Below are positions 9,994 to 20,296 of a stretch of DNA of 64,000 nucleotides, piece by piece. Position 1 is the first letter of the stretch; every line of letters starts with the position of its first letter. The DNA comes from Shinella sp. UYSO24 (lineage in GTDB: Bacteria; Pseudomonadota; Alphaproteobacteria; Rhizobiales; Rhizobiaceae): contig CABHNZ010000017.1 of NCBI GenBank assembly GCA_902167985.1, positions 1 through 64,000 of the forward strand, written 5' to 3'. A model generated the notes under the pieces. It did not search any database and was not told the origin of the DNA. It was given only the letters and a program-made list of their open reading frames with translations. The position numbers were made by a program, and so were the translations under genes.

Positions 9994-10470
9994 ATGGAGA
10001 CAAAAGCGCAAGAAACAACGCCGGATGCAGGCGCAGGCGGCCGGATGTCGCTCGATGCCCATCTGTGCTTTGCCATATATGGTGCGGCGCATGCGTTTAC
10101 CCGCACCTACAAGCCGCTGCTCGAACCGCTCGGCCTCACCTATCCGCAATATCTCGTGATGCTCTGCCTCTGGGAAGAGGACGGGCAGAGCGTGAAGGCG
10201 CTCGGCGAGAGGCTGGGGCTCGATTCCGGCACGCTTTCGCCGCTTCTGAAGCGGATGGAACAGGCAGGCTATGTGAAGCGCGAACGCTCCCGCGAGGATG
10301 AGCGACAGGTGAAGATCGCGCTGACCGATGAAGGTGCTGCCCTTGAGGCGCGCTCGGCCAATGTGAGAGCCGCAATCGGCGCCGCCCTCGGCTGCACGAT
10401 GGAAGAGGCCACGGCACTTCGCGACGAGGTGATGGCGCTGAAGGCGCGGCTGATGCAGGTTGAGGGGTAG
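9994..10470 (+). CDS. ohrR: MarR-family peroxide-sensing repressor OhrR
   Basis: A 158-residue winged-helix repressor. The peroxide-sensing cysteine sits in the expected N-terminal context (LDAHLCFAIYGAAHAFTR), and the helix-turn-helix region LGLDSGTLSPLLKRMEQAGYVKRERS is typical of OhrR. Oxidation of the cysteine by organic hydroperoxides releases DNA in known members. I chose the ATG at 9994 because AGGATC lies upstream; the in-frame ATGs at 9964 and 9979 are weaker. It is divergent from ohr. Confidence 0.92.
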   Translation: METKAQETTPDAGAGGRMSLDAHLCFAIYGAAHAFTRTYKPLLEPLGLTYPQYLVMLCLWEEDGQSVKALGERLGLDSGTLSPLLKRMEQAGYVKRERSREDERQVKIALTDEGAALEARSANVRAAIGAALGCTMEEATALRDEVMALKARLMQVEG

Positions 10471-10496
10471 AAGGGTTTTTCTACCTTCCCCGGCGT

Positions 10497-11401
10497 TCAG
10501 TCCCGATCGGCAAGCAGCCGGGCGATCCAGCGTCGGTAGATGCCGGCTTCGTCAGGTGCTTTGTCACGCAGCTCGGCGATCTTGATCAGAGCCTTCCACA
10601 GGCACCAGCCGCGGGCGCGTTCCCAGGCCTTGCTGTCGAGGGCAAGCCGGTCGCGGAAACGCCGGCAGACGGCTCATCGAGCAGGGTCCAGGCTATGACG
10701 AGATCACAGGCGGGATCGCCGACGCCGCAGGTGCCGAAATCGATGACGGCCGACAGTTTTCCGTCATTTACCAGCATGTTTCCTTCCGACACGTCGCCAT
10801 GGAGCCAGACGGGTGGCACCTGCCATTCGGAGCCGAGCGCACGCTCCCAGATTGCGGTGATGGTGTGGACATCCAGCTCATCGGCCAGAATGGCAATCGC
10901 CGCACGGGCCTCCCCGTCATAGACCGAGAGTGAGCCGCCACGATAGAAATTGTGCGGGCCTGCCGGCGGCCCTTTGGCGGTATCGACTTTCTGAAGGGCC
11001 TTGAGGAAATCGGCAAGATCGGCGGCAAATGCCTGCATGTCGGCAATCCGTCCGGGCTTTGCGGTCTCGCCGTGGATCCAGCGATAGATGGCCCATGGAA
11101 ACGGATAGGTCTCGCCCGGCGCACCGATGCCAAGCGGTTCGGGGACGGGCCGCGGCAGATGGGGACCAAGCCGCGGCAACCAATGGGCTTCCTTTTCCAC
11201 CTGCGCAGCGTAGCGCTCGGCACTCGGCAGGCGAACCGACATCGCCTCGCCCAGATGGAAGGTGCGGTTGTTCCAGCCGCCGTTTGCCACCGGCCTGACC
11301 GGCAGCCCCGCCCAACGGGGAAACTGCGTCTCTATCAGCCGTTCGACAAGCGATACGGCGATCTCGATCCTATCATCATCGATGCGATCTTCGGCAGACA
11401 T
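10497..11401 (-). CDS. Aminoglycoside phosphotransferase (APH) family kinase, frameshifted near the end
   Basis: An APH-fold small-molecule kinase of about 301 residues. Catalytic features: VWLHGDVSEGNMLV (the HGD catalytic loop), followed by AVIDFGTCGVGDPACDL (metal-binding DFG-like loop). The N-terminal GGWNNRTFHLG forms the ATP loop. The frame breaks near 10657. One extra T in a T run restores AGVFRDRLALDSKAWERARG and a stop at 10497, which gives the usual helical C-terminus. Relatives are often annotated as antibiotic kinases, but the natural substrate is unknown and no resistance context is visible. Confidence 0.8.
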
Positions 11402-11481
11402 GAAAAAATCCCGGCGCAATCTCCTGCACCGGGACTATCAGAGATTTGTGACAGCTACTCGCACTGCCGAAACGGCAGGGC

Positions 11482-12212
11482 TTACTGCCAGACCACGATG
11501 CGGGCCTTTTCCGGCACGCGCTGGTAGAGGTCGATGATGTCCTGGTTCATCAGGCGCACGCAGCCCGAAGAGACGGCGCGGCCGATGGAGTTCCATTCCG
11601 GGTTGCCGTGCAGGCGGTAGAGCGTGTCCTGACCGTTCTGGAAAATGTAGAGCGCGCGGGCACCGAGCGGGTTCATCAGGCCGCCCGGCATGCCGCCGTT
11701 CTTGGCCGAATATTTCGTCAGTTCCGGCTGGCGGGCGATCATCTCTTCCGGCGGAACCCAGCGCGGCCATTTCTGGCGCCACTGGATGACGCCGTCACCC
11801 GACCATGCAAAGCCCTGACGGCCGATGCCGACGCCGTAGCGCATGGCGCTGCCGCCCGGCTCGACCAGATAGAGGAAGCGCGACGGCGTATCGACGACGA
11901 TCGTGCCGGGACGTTCGCCCGTCGGATCGACAACGCGCTGACGATAATAGCGCGGGTTGATGCGCTGGTAGGGAATGGCCGGGATGTGGAAGCCGCCATC
12001 ATCCTCGGCGGCATACATGGTGGCCGGATCGAATTCGCCGCCGGCACCGGCGGTCGCGCCGGGAAGACCGGCACCAACCGGCTCAGGGCCCTGATAGGTG
12101 ATGATGTTGCCGGAGGAGCCCGGCGCGTCGAGGCACAGCTGGCAAGCGCGGACGTTGCACCGACGCCCATAAGCGACAGGAAGCCACGGCGGGAAAAGTT
12201 GTCTTTGATCAT
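11482..12212 (-). CDS. L,D-transpeptidase (YkuD domain), twin-arginine-like signal, frameshifted
   Basis: Cross-links peptidoglycan (3-3 bonds) or attaches proteins to it in the periplasm. The N-terminus has an SRRGFLSLMG Tat-like signal. The YkuD domain covers the C-terminal half, with catalytic LHGNPEWNSIGRAVSSGCVRL (His, then the SGCVR cysteine). The frame breaks near 12120; one extra G in the G run joins CASTRRGSSGNIITYQG, giving 243 residues. A paralogue lies 187 bases upstream on the same strand, so the two probably form a duplicated pair. Confidence 0.82.
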
Positions 12213-12398
12213 GTGAGGCAGAACCACCGATAAGAAAACGCATTCATGCGTAAAAGCCTAACTCAACGGGGACGGCATCGAAAGGTTCCGACGCCGCCCG
12301 ACGCAGGCCTTAAGATAAGGCTGCGATAATTAAGCAACTATTTCTTCACGACTATTACACGCCCGGTCACGGGATCGCGACGACAGCCCGCCCCCGCT

Positions 12399-13273
12399 TC
12401 ACAGGACGAGGATCGGTGTTCCCGTCGGCACGCGATCGAAGAGATCGATCACGTCCTGATTGAACATGCGCACGCAGCCCGACGAGGTGGCCTTGCCCAC
12501 CGACTGCCAGTCCGGCGTGCCGTGGACGCGGTAGAGCGTGTCCTTGCCGTTCTGGTAGATATAGAGCGCGCGGGCGCCGAGCGGGTTATTCAGGCCGGGT
12601 TCGGCACCGCCTTCGGCCGCGGCGAACTTGCGCAGATCCGGCTGGCGCTCGACCATGTCTTCCGGCGGCGTCCAGCGCGGCCATTTGGCCTTGCGGGCAA
12701 TCACGCCGCGGCCATGCCAGGCAAAGCCCGCCTTGCCGAGACCGACACCGTAACGGATCGCCTTGCCGCCACCCTGAACGAGATAGAGGAAATGCGCGCG
12801 GGTATCGACGACGATCGTGCCGGCCGCCTCGTTGGTCTGGTAATCCACTGTCTGGCGCAGGAAATTGGCATCGACGCGCGAATAGGGAATGGCCGGCAGC
12901 GTGTGTCCGTCATCGCGGATCACGTCATAGATGACGCGGTTGACCGGGTTCGTCACCGGCAGGCCATAGGTCTGGTGGAACTGCGTCTGGTAAAGTTCGC
13001 GGCGCTTCGGGATAGGCTCGGTGCGCGGATAGGGCTGCGGCTGGCCCTGGACCGGCTGCGGCGGATAGCCGGCCGGAGTCGGTGTTCCCTGCGGATAGGG
13101 CTGCCCGTAATTCGGCTGGTAGAAGACCGGCGCGTCTCTCTTGCAAAGACATCCGGGTTCATGCGGCTCGTATCGGTGAAGAATGGACCCTGGCAGCCGC
13201 TCAGGACGGTTGCGACCGCGAATGCGGAGAGAAGGCCGATAACCCGGCGCGAAGGTCGAAACATAGAGAGCAT
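12399..13273 (-). CDS. L,D-transpeptidase (YkuD domain), predicted lipoprotein, frameshifted
   Basis: A paralogue of the downstream transpeptidase. The N-terminus has a lipobox (LLSAFAVATVLSGC, the cysteine near residue 25), so it should be anchored to a membrane by lipid. A proline/glutamine-rich linker (YPPQPVQGQPQPY) leads to the YkuD domain with VHGTPDWQSVGKATSSGCVRM at its active site. The frame breaks near 13134; adding a G restores REDAPVFYQPNYG and a length of 291 residues. The start could be ATG 13273 or ATG 13264. Confidence 0.82.
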
Positions 13274-13408
13274 GAAACCGCTTTCGGCAGATGACGTCGC
13301 GCGGGAAGATGCCATTTGCGGCTGGCGCGAAGCTGGTCACGGCGTCGATGCGGGATTTGCTCCCCGATCGCCATCGGGGAGCGGTGAAAGGCGGCCAAGT
13401 GCCCCGGT

Positions 13409-14335
13409 TCAGGCCATGAACTGGTTGAAAACCTGATGCTTTCATGCACCGCGCCGGGCACGACGCCGGTATGGGTGCCGGGCAGGATCCTGGTGTCGAT
13501 CTTGCCGCCGACGGCCCTTACCCGGTCGATCAGCAGCTGGTGATCCTCATCGAAGGGGCGCTCTTCCGAGCCGCGCAGAAGGAAGGTCGGGCATTTGAGG
13601 CTCGGGGCGAAACAGGCCGAGGAGCGCATCAGGAATTCCTTCGGGTCGGTGCGGTCGAAGCGGATATCCTGTTCCCAGCGGGTGAAGAAGCGCCATGCGC
13701 TGACGCCTGCCGAAATCGGCACGGCGGCGCGGAATTTCGGTCCATGCCGGCCAGAAGCGAGAGCGTGCCGCCATTGCTGTGGCCGGCAATGAAGAGGCGC
13801 TCCCTGTCGATGCCGGGCAGGTTTTCGAGGTAGGCGGCTGCCGCCAGCGCATCCGCCGTCTCGTCGTAGAAGCCGGAAAATAGCCCTGCTGACCGTTTTC
13901 GCCGCGGAAGGACGGCAGCATGACGACGAAGCCCGCCTCGACATAGGGTTTCATCAATAGCCAGTGGCCATCGCCGGTGGCATTGCCGCCATGCAGGAAG
14001 AGGACGGCGGGTTTCGGCTTGCCTGTCTCTTCATAGGGCGAGATCCAGGCGACCAGCTGGATCGAGCCGTCGGGGCCGCCCGGATAAGTGATGCGGCGGG
14101 CTTCCGGTGGCGTGCCGAGCGGGCGCTGGTCATCCGGCGCCGGGCCCTTCTGCAACAGATGCGTGGTGAATTTTCGGCGCGCCTCGGCGTAATCCGTGTG
14201 GTCGAGCGGCAGGACCTTCGGCACAGGGAAATCCGGCTCGGCTGCCTGCGCCGGCGTGATCGCGGCCGGAATGATCGGGGGAAGAAGTGTGCAGGAGGCC
14301 ATGGTGGCCATCATCGTGCGGCGTGTCAGATGCAT
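13409..14335 (-). CDS. Secreted alpha/beta-hydrolase (dienelactone hydrolase/S9-like), frameshifted
   Basis: An exported hydrolase of about 309 residues after repair. The signal region runs through LLPPIIPAAITPAQAA. The oxyanion stretch VLFLHGGNATGDG, the FRGENGQQG segment and a nucleophile-elbow region (GHSNGGT-like, visible only after frame repair near 13780) support the fold. The acid and histidine region is probably near LPGTHTGVV. The frame breaks near 13880, 13740 and 13428, and single-base insertions restore a C-terminus ending FFNQFMA with a stop at 13409. Substrate unknown. Confidence 0.65.
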
Positions 14336-14733
14336 CAATCTACCTATCGCAGTGCGGGACATATGATGTACCGCCCGCAACGGCCTCGGCAAGATGTTTG
14401 CACCACCGATCGACAGGCGGCGCCGGCTTCAACGCAGATGTGATCGGAGGCGGTCGATGCGGGGGGCCGACGTCAGGCATCAGGCATCAGGCCGGGCATG
14501 AATTGGGGGATGTGCGTGGGGCCCGGCTTGCCCCACGTCCTGACCCAACGTCGTGGACCAAGGCCCTGGCCCAACGTCTTAGCCCAACGTCTTGGCCCGG
14601 TGTCTTGGCCCGGTGTCATGGCCCGGTGTCATGGCGCTGTGTCATGGCGCGGCGTCCTTGCCTCACGCGGTTTGCGGGCTCCCGCTTGCAGCGCAGGTCG
14701 CGCGTCCGGGAGCCCTGCCTCGGCGATGCTGCA
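14336..14733. other. Intergenic region holding a 13-bp tandem repeat
   Basis: About 400 bases without a convincing gene between the hydrolase start and the DUF3597 stop. Its main content is the tandem array at 14528-14657. Open frames on both strands here simply follow the repeat. Confidence 0.6.
14528..14657. repeat. Ten imperfect tandem copies of a 13-bp unit
   Basis: Units start every 13 bases from 14528, with consensus TGGCCCAACGTCT changing gradually to TGGCCCGGTGTCA and then TGGCGCGGCGTCC. Units four to seven of the core differ by one to three bases. The gradual drift along the array is typical of slippage or unequal exchange. No gene overlaps it. Confidence 0.8.
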
Positions 14734-15165
14734 TCAATCCAGCAGGTCGGCCGGCACCTTGCCGCCGTTTTCGGACAGTTTCTTCATCAGCGCCTTGTGC
14801 AGCCACATATTCATCTTGGCGCTGTCTCCGGTATCGCCGGTATAGCCGAGTTCGGCGGCCAGTTCCTTGCGTTCCGAAAGGCTGGCATCCATGCCGAGCG
14901 CCTTCATCAGGTCGACGATCGAGTGTTTCCAGTCGAGCTTCTGGCCGCTCTTCTTCACGGCCGCATCCAGTGCCGGACCGACATCGAAGGGCGCCGAGGC
15001 GGCAGCCGGTGTGGGTGCCGCCGGGGTCGCTGCCGGAGCGACCGGTGCCGGGCTCGCAGGTGCGGCCGATGCCGGGGCAGATGCGGCGGGGGTGGCGGCT
15101 GCCGGTTCGGCTGCCTGTGCGGCATGGCCAAAGATCGCATCCTTGATCTTGCTGAAAATGCTCAT
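14734..15165 (-). CDS. DUF3597 domain protein
   Basis: A 143-residue protein. The N-terminal MSIFSKIKDAIFG is the typical DUF3597 start, followed by an Ala/Pro-rich flexible linker (residues 17-60). The C-terminal domain has FDVGPALDAAVKKSGQKLDW and SIVDLMKALGMDASLSERKELA. Function is unknown for the family. The low-complexity linker is unlike its neighbours. It is monocistronic on the sequence visible. Confidence 0.85.
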   Translation of the reverse strand: MSIFSKIKDAIFGHAAQAAEPAAATPAASAPASAAPASPAPVAPAATPAAPTPAAASAPFDVGPALDAAVKKSGQKLDWKHSIVDLMKALGMDASLSERKELAAELGYTGDTGDSAKMNMWLHKALMKKLSENGGKVPADLLD

Positions 15166-15297
15166 GGGTCGTCTCCCTCTCTGGTTAGGAAAGGTTAACT
15201 AGGGCGTGCAGTGCCGGCGGGAATGGCCCGTTATGAGCGAATTTGCTAAAATAGGCCTCGCCTACGAAGAAGCCGCGGCTGGCGCGGCTCCGGCACG

Positions 15298-16965
15298 TCA
15301 TGCCTCCTTGGCATCGATCATGGCGACAAGCGTCTCCAGCCGGTCGGCGTCGCGCGGCAGCTTGTCGGTGCGCAGCCGCGAAATCCGCGGAAAACGCATG
15401 GCGACACCGGATTTGTGGCGGGTCGAGCGGTTGATGCCCTCGAAAGCCACTTCCAGAACGAAGCCGAAATCCGCGGTGGCGCGCACGGCCCTTACCGGCC
15501 CGTAGCGATCCACCGTGTTGTCGCGGACGAATTTGTCGAGGACTTCCAGCTCCTGATCGGTAAAGCCGAAATAGGCCTTTCCGACCGGCACGAGCTGATC
15601 GGCGCCATCCTCACCCCTCGTCCAGACACCGAAGGTGAAATCAGAATAATAGCTCGATCGCTTGCCGTGGCCGCGCTGGGCATAGAGCATGACGGCATCG
15701 ATATTATAGGGTTCGCGCTTCCACTTGAACCATGGGCCCTTCAGCCGTCCGGCCTGATAGGTGCTGTCCTTGCGCTTGATCATCACGCCTTCGATGACCG
15801 GATCGGGCGGATCGATGCGCAGCCGGTCGAGCGCCTGCCAATCGGCGAAGGGCACGAGGTCGGAGAGATCGAAACGGTCATGCGGGGCATGGTCGATGAT
15901 GTCTGCGAGGCGCTGGCGGCGCTCAAGGAAGGTTTTCGCCCGCACATCCTCTTCGCCATCGAAGAGAAGGTCATAGGCGCGCACGAAAGCCGGGTAATCG
16001 GCGATCATCTTGCCCGTCACCGTCTTGCGGTTGAGGCGCTGCTGGAGATCGGAAAAGGTTCGGGTCGGGCTGTTGGAACGGGCTGTGCCGCCAACCAGAA
16101 GCTCGCCGTCGACAACGCCATCGAAATCGATCGCGTCCACCACATCGGGAAAGGCGCCGGTAATATCGTCGCCGGAGCGGGAATAGAGTTTTTTCGTGCC
16201 GCCATGGGAGGACATCTGGACGCGGATGCCGTCCCATTTCCATTCGGCGGCATAGTCTTGAGGGTCGAGCTTTTCGAGATCGCCCTCCTCCACCGGATTT
16301 GCCAGCATGACGGAGTGAAAGATCGCGGGCGTCGCCAGAACCGGCTTTTCCGCCCTCCCCTCAAGCCAGGCGAAAAGCGAGGTGTAAGGCGGCGTCAGGC
16401 CGTGCCAGAGGGTCTCGATCTCGGTGACGTCGCGGGGGGCACCGCATTCAGTGCTCATTTCGGAGAGCGCCTGCTTGGCCAGCCGCGCCGAGACGCCGAT
16501 CCTGAGCGCGCCGGTTGCCAGTTTCAGGAAGGCGAAGCGGGCGGAAGGATCGAGCCTGTCGAGAAGATCGCGGACGGCGGCGCGGGTTTCGGTGCGGCCA
16601 AGCGCGTTCATGCGGGTGATGACATCGGAGAGGCCGGGCTCCATCTCTGCCGAAACGCTCTCCTTCTCGCCGCCGCTCCAGACGAGCGCGATGGTTTCGG
16701 CAAGATCGCCCACGTAATCATAGGAATACTGGAAGAGGACGGGATCGAGCCGTTCCAGCACGAGTTCGCGCAGGAGCGCCGGCTTGACGCCCTTGAGGTC
16801 GAGCGTGCCGGCGAGTGCCGCCAGACCATAGCCCCGGTCGGGGTCCGGGGTGGTGCGGAAATAATCGACGAGAAGGGTGATCTTGCCGTTCCGCGAAGGG
16901 GTAAGAACGAGGCGGTCGAGAAGCGTTGCGAAGGGTTTCAACGGGTCAATCCCCCTCGTCTTCAT
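15298..16965 (-). CDS. ATP-dependent DNA ligase of the ligase-exonuclease repair cassette
   Basis: Seals nicks using ATP. The 555-residue protein has an N-terminal DNA-binding domain (residues 1-210), then the adenylation domain with EWKWDGIRVQ (nucleotide-accepting lysine near residue 240), DGELLV, and IEGVMIKRKDSTYQAGRLKGPW, and a C-terminal OB fold. This is the type named cisplatin-damage-response ATP-dependent ligase. Start at ATG 16965 overlaps the end of the exonuclease gene by 20 bases, so the pair is an operon. The Lhr helicase and PdeM phosphoesterase genes that often follow are not present here. Confidence 0.9.
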   Translation of the reverse strand: MKTRGIDPLKPFATLLDRLVLTPSRNGKITLLVDYFRTTPDPDRGYGLAALAGTLDLKGVKPALLRELVLERLDPVLFQYSYDYVGDLAETIALVWSGGEKESVSAEMEPGLSDVITRMNALGRTETRAAVRDLLDRLDPSARFAFLKLATGALRIGVSARLAKQALSEMSTECGAPRDVTEIETLWHGLTPPYTSLFAWLEGRAEKPVLATPAIFHSVMLANPVEEGDLEKLDPQDYAAEWKWDGIRVQMSSHGGTKKLYSRSGDDITGAFPDVVDAIDFDGVVDGELLVGGTARSNSPTRTFSDLQQRLNRKTVTGKMIADYPAFVRAYDLLFDGEEDVRAKTFLERRQRLADIIDHAPHDRFDLSDLVPFADWQALDRLRIDPPDPVIEGVMIKRKDSTYQAGRLKGPWFKWKREPYNIDAVMLYAQRGHGKRSSYYSDFTFGVWTRGEDGADQLVPVGKAYFGFTDQELEVLDKFVRDNTVDRYGPVRAVRATADFGFVLEVAFEGINRSTRHKSGVAMRFPRISRLRTDKLPRDADRLETLVAMIDAKEA

Positions 16966-17956
16966 AGCCGACCAGATGCAGCGGCCTTGCGGTAATCCCT
17001 TTAAGCTCGCACCAGCGCACCAGGGCCTCCTCGCGGCCATGCGTCACCCAGACCTCGCCGGGCGCAAGCTCGGTGATCGTGTCGAGGAGTTCGGGCCAGT
17101 CGCAATGGTCCGATATGACAAGCGGCAGTTCGACGCCGCCCTGTTTGGCGCGCTGGCGCACCATCATCCAGCCGGATGCGAAGGCGATCAGCGGTTCGTT
17201 GAAGCGCCGCGCCCAGCGATCCTGAAAGGCCGAGGGCGGGCCGACGACGATCGCGCCGCGAAAATCCTGATCGGTCTTCTTCTCGATGGTGGCCGGGCGG
17301 ATATCGCCGAGTGCTATCCCCTGCCCCTGATAGTAATCGCAGAGTTTGGCGAGCGCGCCGTGGATATAGATCGGCTCATCGTAACCGGCATCGCGGATGA
17401 GGCGGATCACCCGCTGCGCCTTGCCGAGCGCATAGGCGCCGACGAGATGCGTGCGCTCGGGAAACTGTCTGAGCGAGGTCAGGAGCTTTCCGATTTCCGT
17501 GCGCGGTTTCGGGTGGTGGAAGACCGGCAGGCCAAACGTCGCCTCGGTGATGAAGACGTCGCAGGCGACCGGCTCGAAGGGGGCGCAGGTGGGGTCGATG
17601 CCGCGCTTGTAATCGCCCGAGACGACGATGCGCAGGCCCTGCCTTTCGATGCGGATCTGGGCGGAGCCGAGGACATGGCCGGCGGGGTGGAAGCTGATGC
17701 CGACACCATCGACATCAAGCATTTCGCCGAAGTCTGCCGCCTGTTCTTCGCCGCAGAAATCCTCGCCGTAGCGGATGCGCATGATGTCGAGCGTCTGGCG
17801 GGTGGCGAGAACCTTGCCATGGCCGGAACGGGCATGATCGGAATGGCCGTGGGTGATCAGCGCCCGCTTGACGGGGCGCACCGGATCGACATGGAAATCG
17901 CCGGCCGGGCAATAGAGCCCGGCAGGCGTCGGATGAAGCAATGCCTCTGGTTTCAT
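16946..17956 (-). CDS. Ligase-associated DNA exonuclease (metallo-beta-lactamase fold)
   Basis: A 336-residue nuclease of the beta-CASP/MBL group, annotated in bacteria as ligase-associated or mRNA 3'-end-processing-like exonuclease. The metal-binding HGHSDHARSGHGK lies near residue 35. Further metal ligands are in FHPAGHVLGSAQ and VVSGDYKRG. The C-terminal half has AYALGKAQRV and the ISDHCDWPEL histidine motif. It is the first gene of the two-gene repair operon with the ligase, and the pairing supports a role in DNA end processing before sealing. Confidence 0.9.
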   Translation of the reverse strand: MKPEALLHPTPAGLYCPAGDFHVDPVRPVKRALITHGHSDHARSGHGKVLATRQTLDIMRIRYGEDFCGEEQAADFGEMLDVDGVGISFHPAGHVLGSAQIRIERQGLRIVVSGDYKRGIDPTCAPFEPVACDVFITEATFGLPVFHHPKPRTEIGKLLTSLRQFPERTHLVGAYALGKAQRVIRLIRDAGYDEPIYIHGALAKLCDYYQGQGIALGDIRPATIEKKTDQDFRGAIVVGPPSAFQDRWARRFNEPLIAFASGWMMVRQRAKQGGVELPLVISDHCDWPELLDTITELAPGEVWVTHGREEALVRWCELKGITARPLHLVGYEDEGD

Positions 17957-18002
17957 GCCTCAAGAGATAGGCCGGAAACCGTCGGCTGCCAGAGGCCTAA
18001 AG

Positions 18003-19609
18003 TCAGGCGGCGGCCTTCTTTTCCGGCGCACCGCTGAGTGGCGCCGGTGCGCCCCCTGGAGCGCCGGCCGGCGCTGCGGCTTGGCGGCGGGCGGCAGGTG
18101 CTTTGGCTTCAGGCAAAGGCCTGCAACCAGCGCCAGGAAGGCGATGAAGGCGGCCGTCAGGAAGAGCGGCGAAAACGCGCCGTAATAGACACTGGCGACG
18201 GCGGCGCGCGAGGCTTCCGGCAGTTCGCTCATCAGTTTCGGGGTGAGCGAGGCGATATCATCGACGCCGGGGATCTTCACATCGACGCCCTTCAGCGCAA
18301 TGCCGACGATGGCGCCGTAGATGGAAATCGCAATCGAGGCGCCGCCCATCCGCATCAGCGCAACGGCACCGGTGGCGGCCCCGATATCCTGACGGGGTGC
18401 CGAATTCTGCACGCCGATGATCGGTGCCTGCTGGCCGAGGCCGACGCCCAGTCCTTGGAAGAACATCAGAATGGCGATCATCGCCAGCGGTGTGCTCGGC
18501 CCCATCTGGGACAGGAGAAGCAGCGCGACGATGTTGATGACGAGGCCGATCAGGGTGAAGGGCTTGTAGCGGCCGGTCTTCGAGATCAGGCGGCCGGCCG
18601 TCATCGAGCCGATGACCATGCCGATCGTCAGGCCGATGAAGAAGAGGCCGGCATTCGACGGCGAGAGGCCGGTGGTCGTCTGCAGGAAGAGCGCGAAATA
18701 GTTGACCATGCCGATGGCAATGCCGCCGGTGCAGAGGGTGACGATGAGGTAGAGCGAGAATGTGCTGTCACGGAAGAGTTTTAGCGGCACGATCGGTTCC
18801 GGCACTTTCGATTCCACGAAGACCCAGATGCTGGCGCAGATGATGCCGAAGGCAAGGATGGTGAGCGCGCCCGGTGCGACCATAGAGCCGAAGATCTGCC
18901 GGCCATCGGCAAAGGCGACGACGCTTGCGATCGTTGCAGCGAGAAGCACGGCACCGGCATAATCGATCTTGGGGCGGCGCTGCGGCCGGCGATAGGGCAG
19001 CATCATGACGATGCCTGCGACGACGATGATGCCGATCGGCAGGTTGATGAGGAAGATCGAGCGCCAGCCGAAGAGATCGCTCATCGTGCCGCCGAGCAGC
19101 GGGCCGATACTGCCCGAGGCCATGATCATCAGGCTGGAATAGCTCTGGTATTTCGCCCGTTCGCGCGGCTCGAAGAGATCGGCATTGATCGAGAAGATCG
19201 ACACCATGATGCCGCCGCCGCCGAGGCCCTGGAAGACGCGGGCGGCAATCAGCGAATCCATCGACCAGGCGAGACCGCAGACGAGCGAACCAAGAGTGAA
19301 AAGCACGATCGCAAAGATCATCACATATTTGCGGCCGAAAAGATCGCCGAGCTTGCCATAGATCGGCATGACGGTGCTGGTGGCCAGAAGAAAGGCCGAG
19401 GTGATCCAGCCGAAGCGTTCCATCTCGCCGAACTCGCCGACAATCGTCGGCAGCGCTGTCGAGACGATCTGGTTGTCGAGCGTTGCCATGAACATGGCCG
19501 CCATCAGCAGGCAGAAAACAGTGACGCGCCGCTTGTGATCGCTCACAAGCGGGACAAAGGCGGGCGCGACAAGGGGGGCAGCCGGCTCGGCGGCGCTTTT
19601 CATATCCAT
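18003..19609 (-). CDS. DHA2-type MFS multidrug exporter
   Basis: A 14-segment drug:H+ antiporter of about 535 residues. Motifs include LDNQIVSTALPTIVGEFG in the first segment, GKLGDLFGRKYVM (motif A), and ARVFQGLGGGGIMV. The frame breaks near 18065, close to the end. One added base gives a C-terminus ending APEKKAAA with a stop at 18003; without it the frame runs on to 17960. It is divergent from a MarR regulator that probably controls it. The minus-strand promoter is visible upstream. Substrates are unknown. Confidence 0.88.
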
Positions 19610-19656
19610 GGGTATATCCAGACGGGTTTTGCCGGCCCTTGCGACCGGATGGGCAA

Positions 19657-19685
19657 TTTATGTGCCTTTAGCATATAATTGTCAA
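19657..19685 (-). promoter_or_regulatory. Sigma-70-type promoter of the DHA2 exporter
   Basis: On the minus strand TTGACA (19680-19685) and CATAAA (19657-19662) are separated by 17 bases, about 50 bases before the exporter start. The MarR gene starts 68 bases beyond the -35 box, so regulator binding here could control both genes. Confidence 0.6.
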
Positions 19686-19752
19686 CCGCATCTTCATGTG
19701 CGACGCAATGGTTTGTTGATTGCATGTTTCCAAATCTGCTATTCTGTCACTC

Positions 19753-20296
19753 ATGAGCAAACTGCATTCCATTGCCACGGCGCAAGATCCGCCGGCCCCG
19801 AAGAGCACGGCGATTGCCGAAAAGGATCTGGCGCGCGTCAGCGACACGTTCTCGCGCATGCGGCTGATGATGGGAAAGCGCGTCTTCGGCCGGGCGGCGA
19901 TTGCCAAGACCATGCCTGACCTCGAGGTCATGCATCTCGACGTGCTCGACGCCATGCGGCGGATCGAGGGCGAGATCACGGTCGGCGCGATTGCAGAGGC
20001 CCTGCGGATCGATCCGTCGCGCGGCAGCCGGCTTGTGTCGGACCTCGTTTCGCGCGGGGTGCTGCAGCGCGTCGCCTCGCAGGAAGATGGCCGGCGCTCG
20101 CTTCTGGAGCGCACGGAACTCGGCGACCGGCTGCTGATGGAAGTCAGGATCGTCAAGCGATCGGTGCTGACCAGCGTTCTCGAAGACTGGCCGGCGGAAG
20201 ATATCGAGAATTTTCGCTGCTCTTCGAAAATTCGTCACCGGCTTCTATGATGCAACCGCCGCGCTGACGACGACGCGGGACGAACAGCCCGATTAA
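19753..20296 (+). CDS. MarR-family transcriptional regulator of the adjacent exporter, frameshifted near the end
   Basis: A winged-helix regulator of about 181 residues after repair. The DNA-binding region ITVGAIAEALRIDPSRGSRLVSDLVSRGVLQRVASQEDGRRS is clear. The last frame breaks near 20220. Adding one G and one A to their runs gives ENFRLLFEKFVTGFYD and a stop at 20296. Divergence from the DHA2 exporter suggests it represses that pump in response to a ligand. It is convergent with the GGDEF gene, whose stop overlaps. Confidence 0.82.

Noticed and set aside
10471..10496. Hairpin after ohrR (GGTAGAA...TTCTACC) as terminator
   Set aside because: The T run lies in the loop, not after the stem, and the stem is short. 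Support is too weak for a feature.
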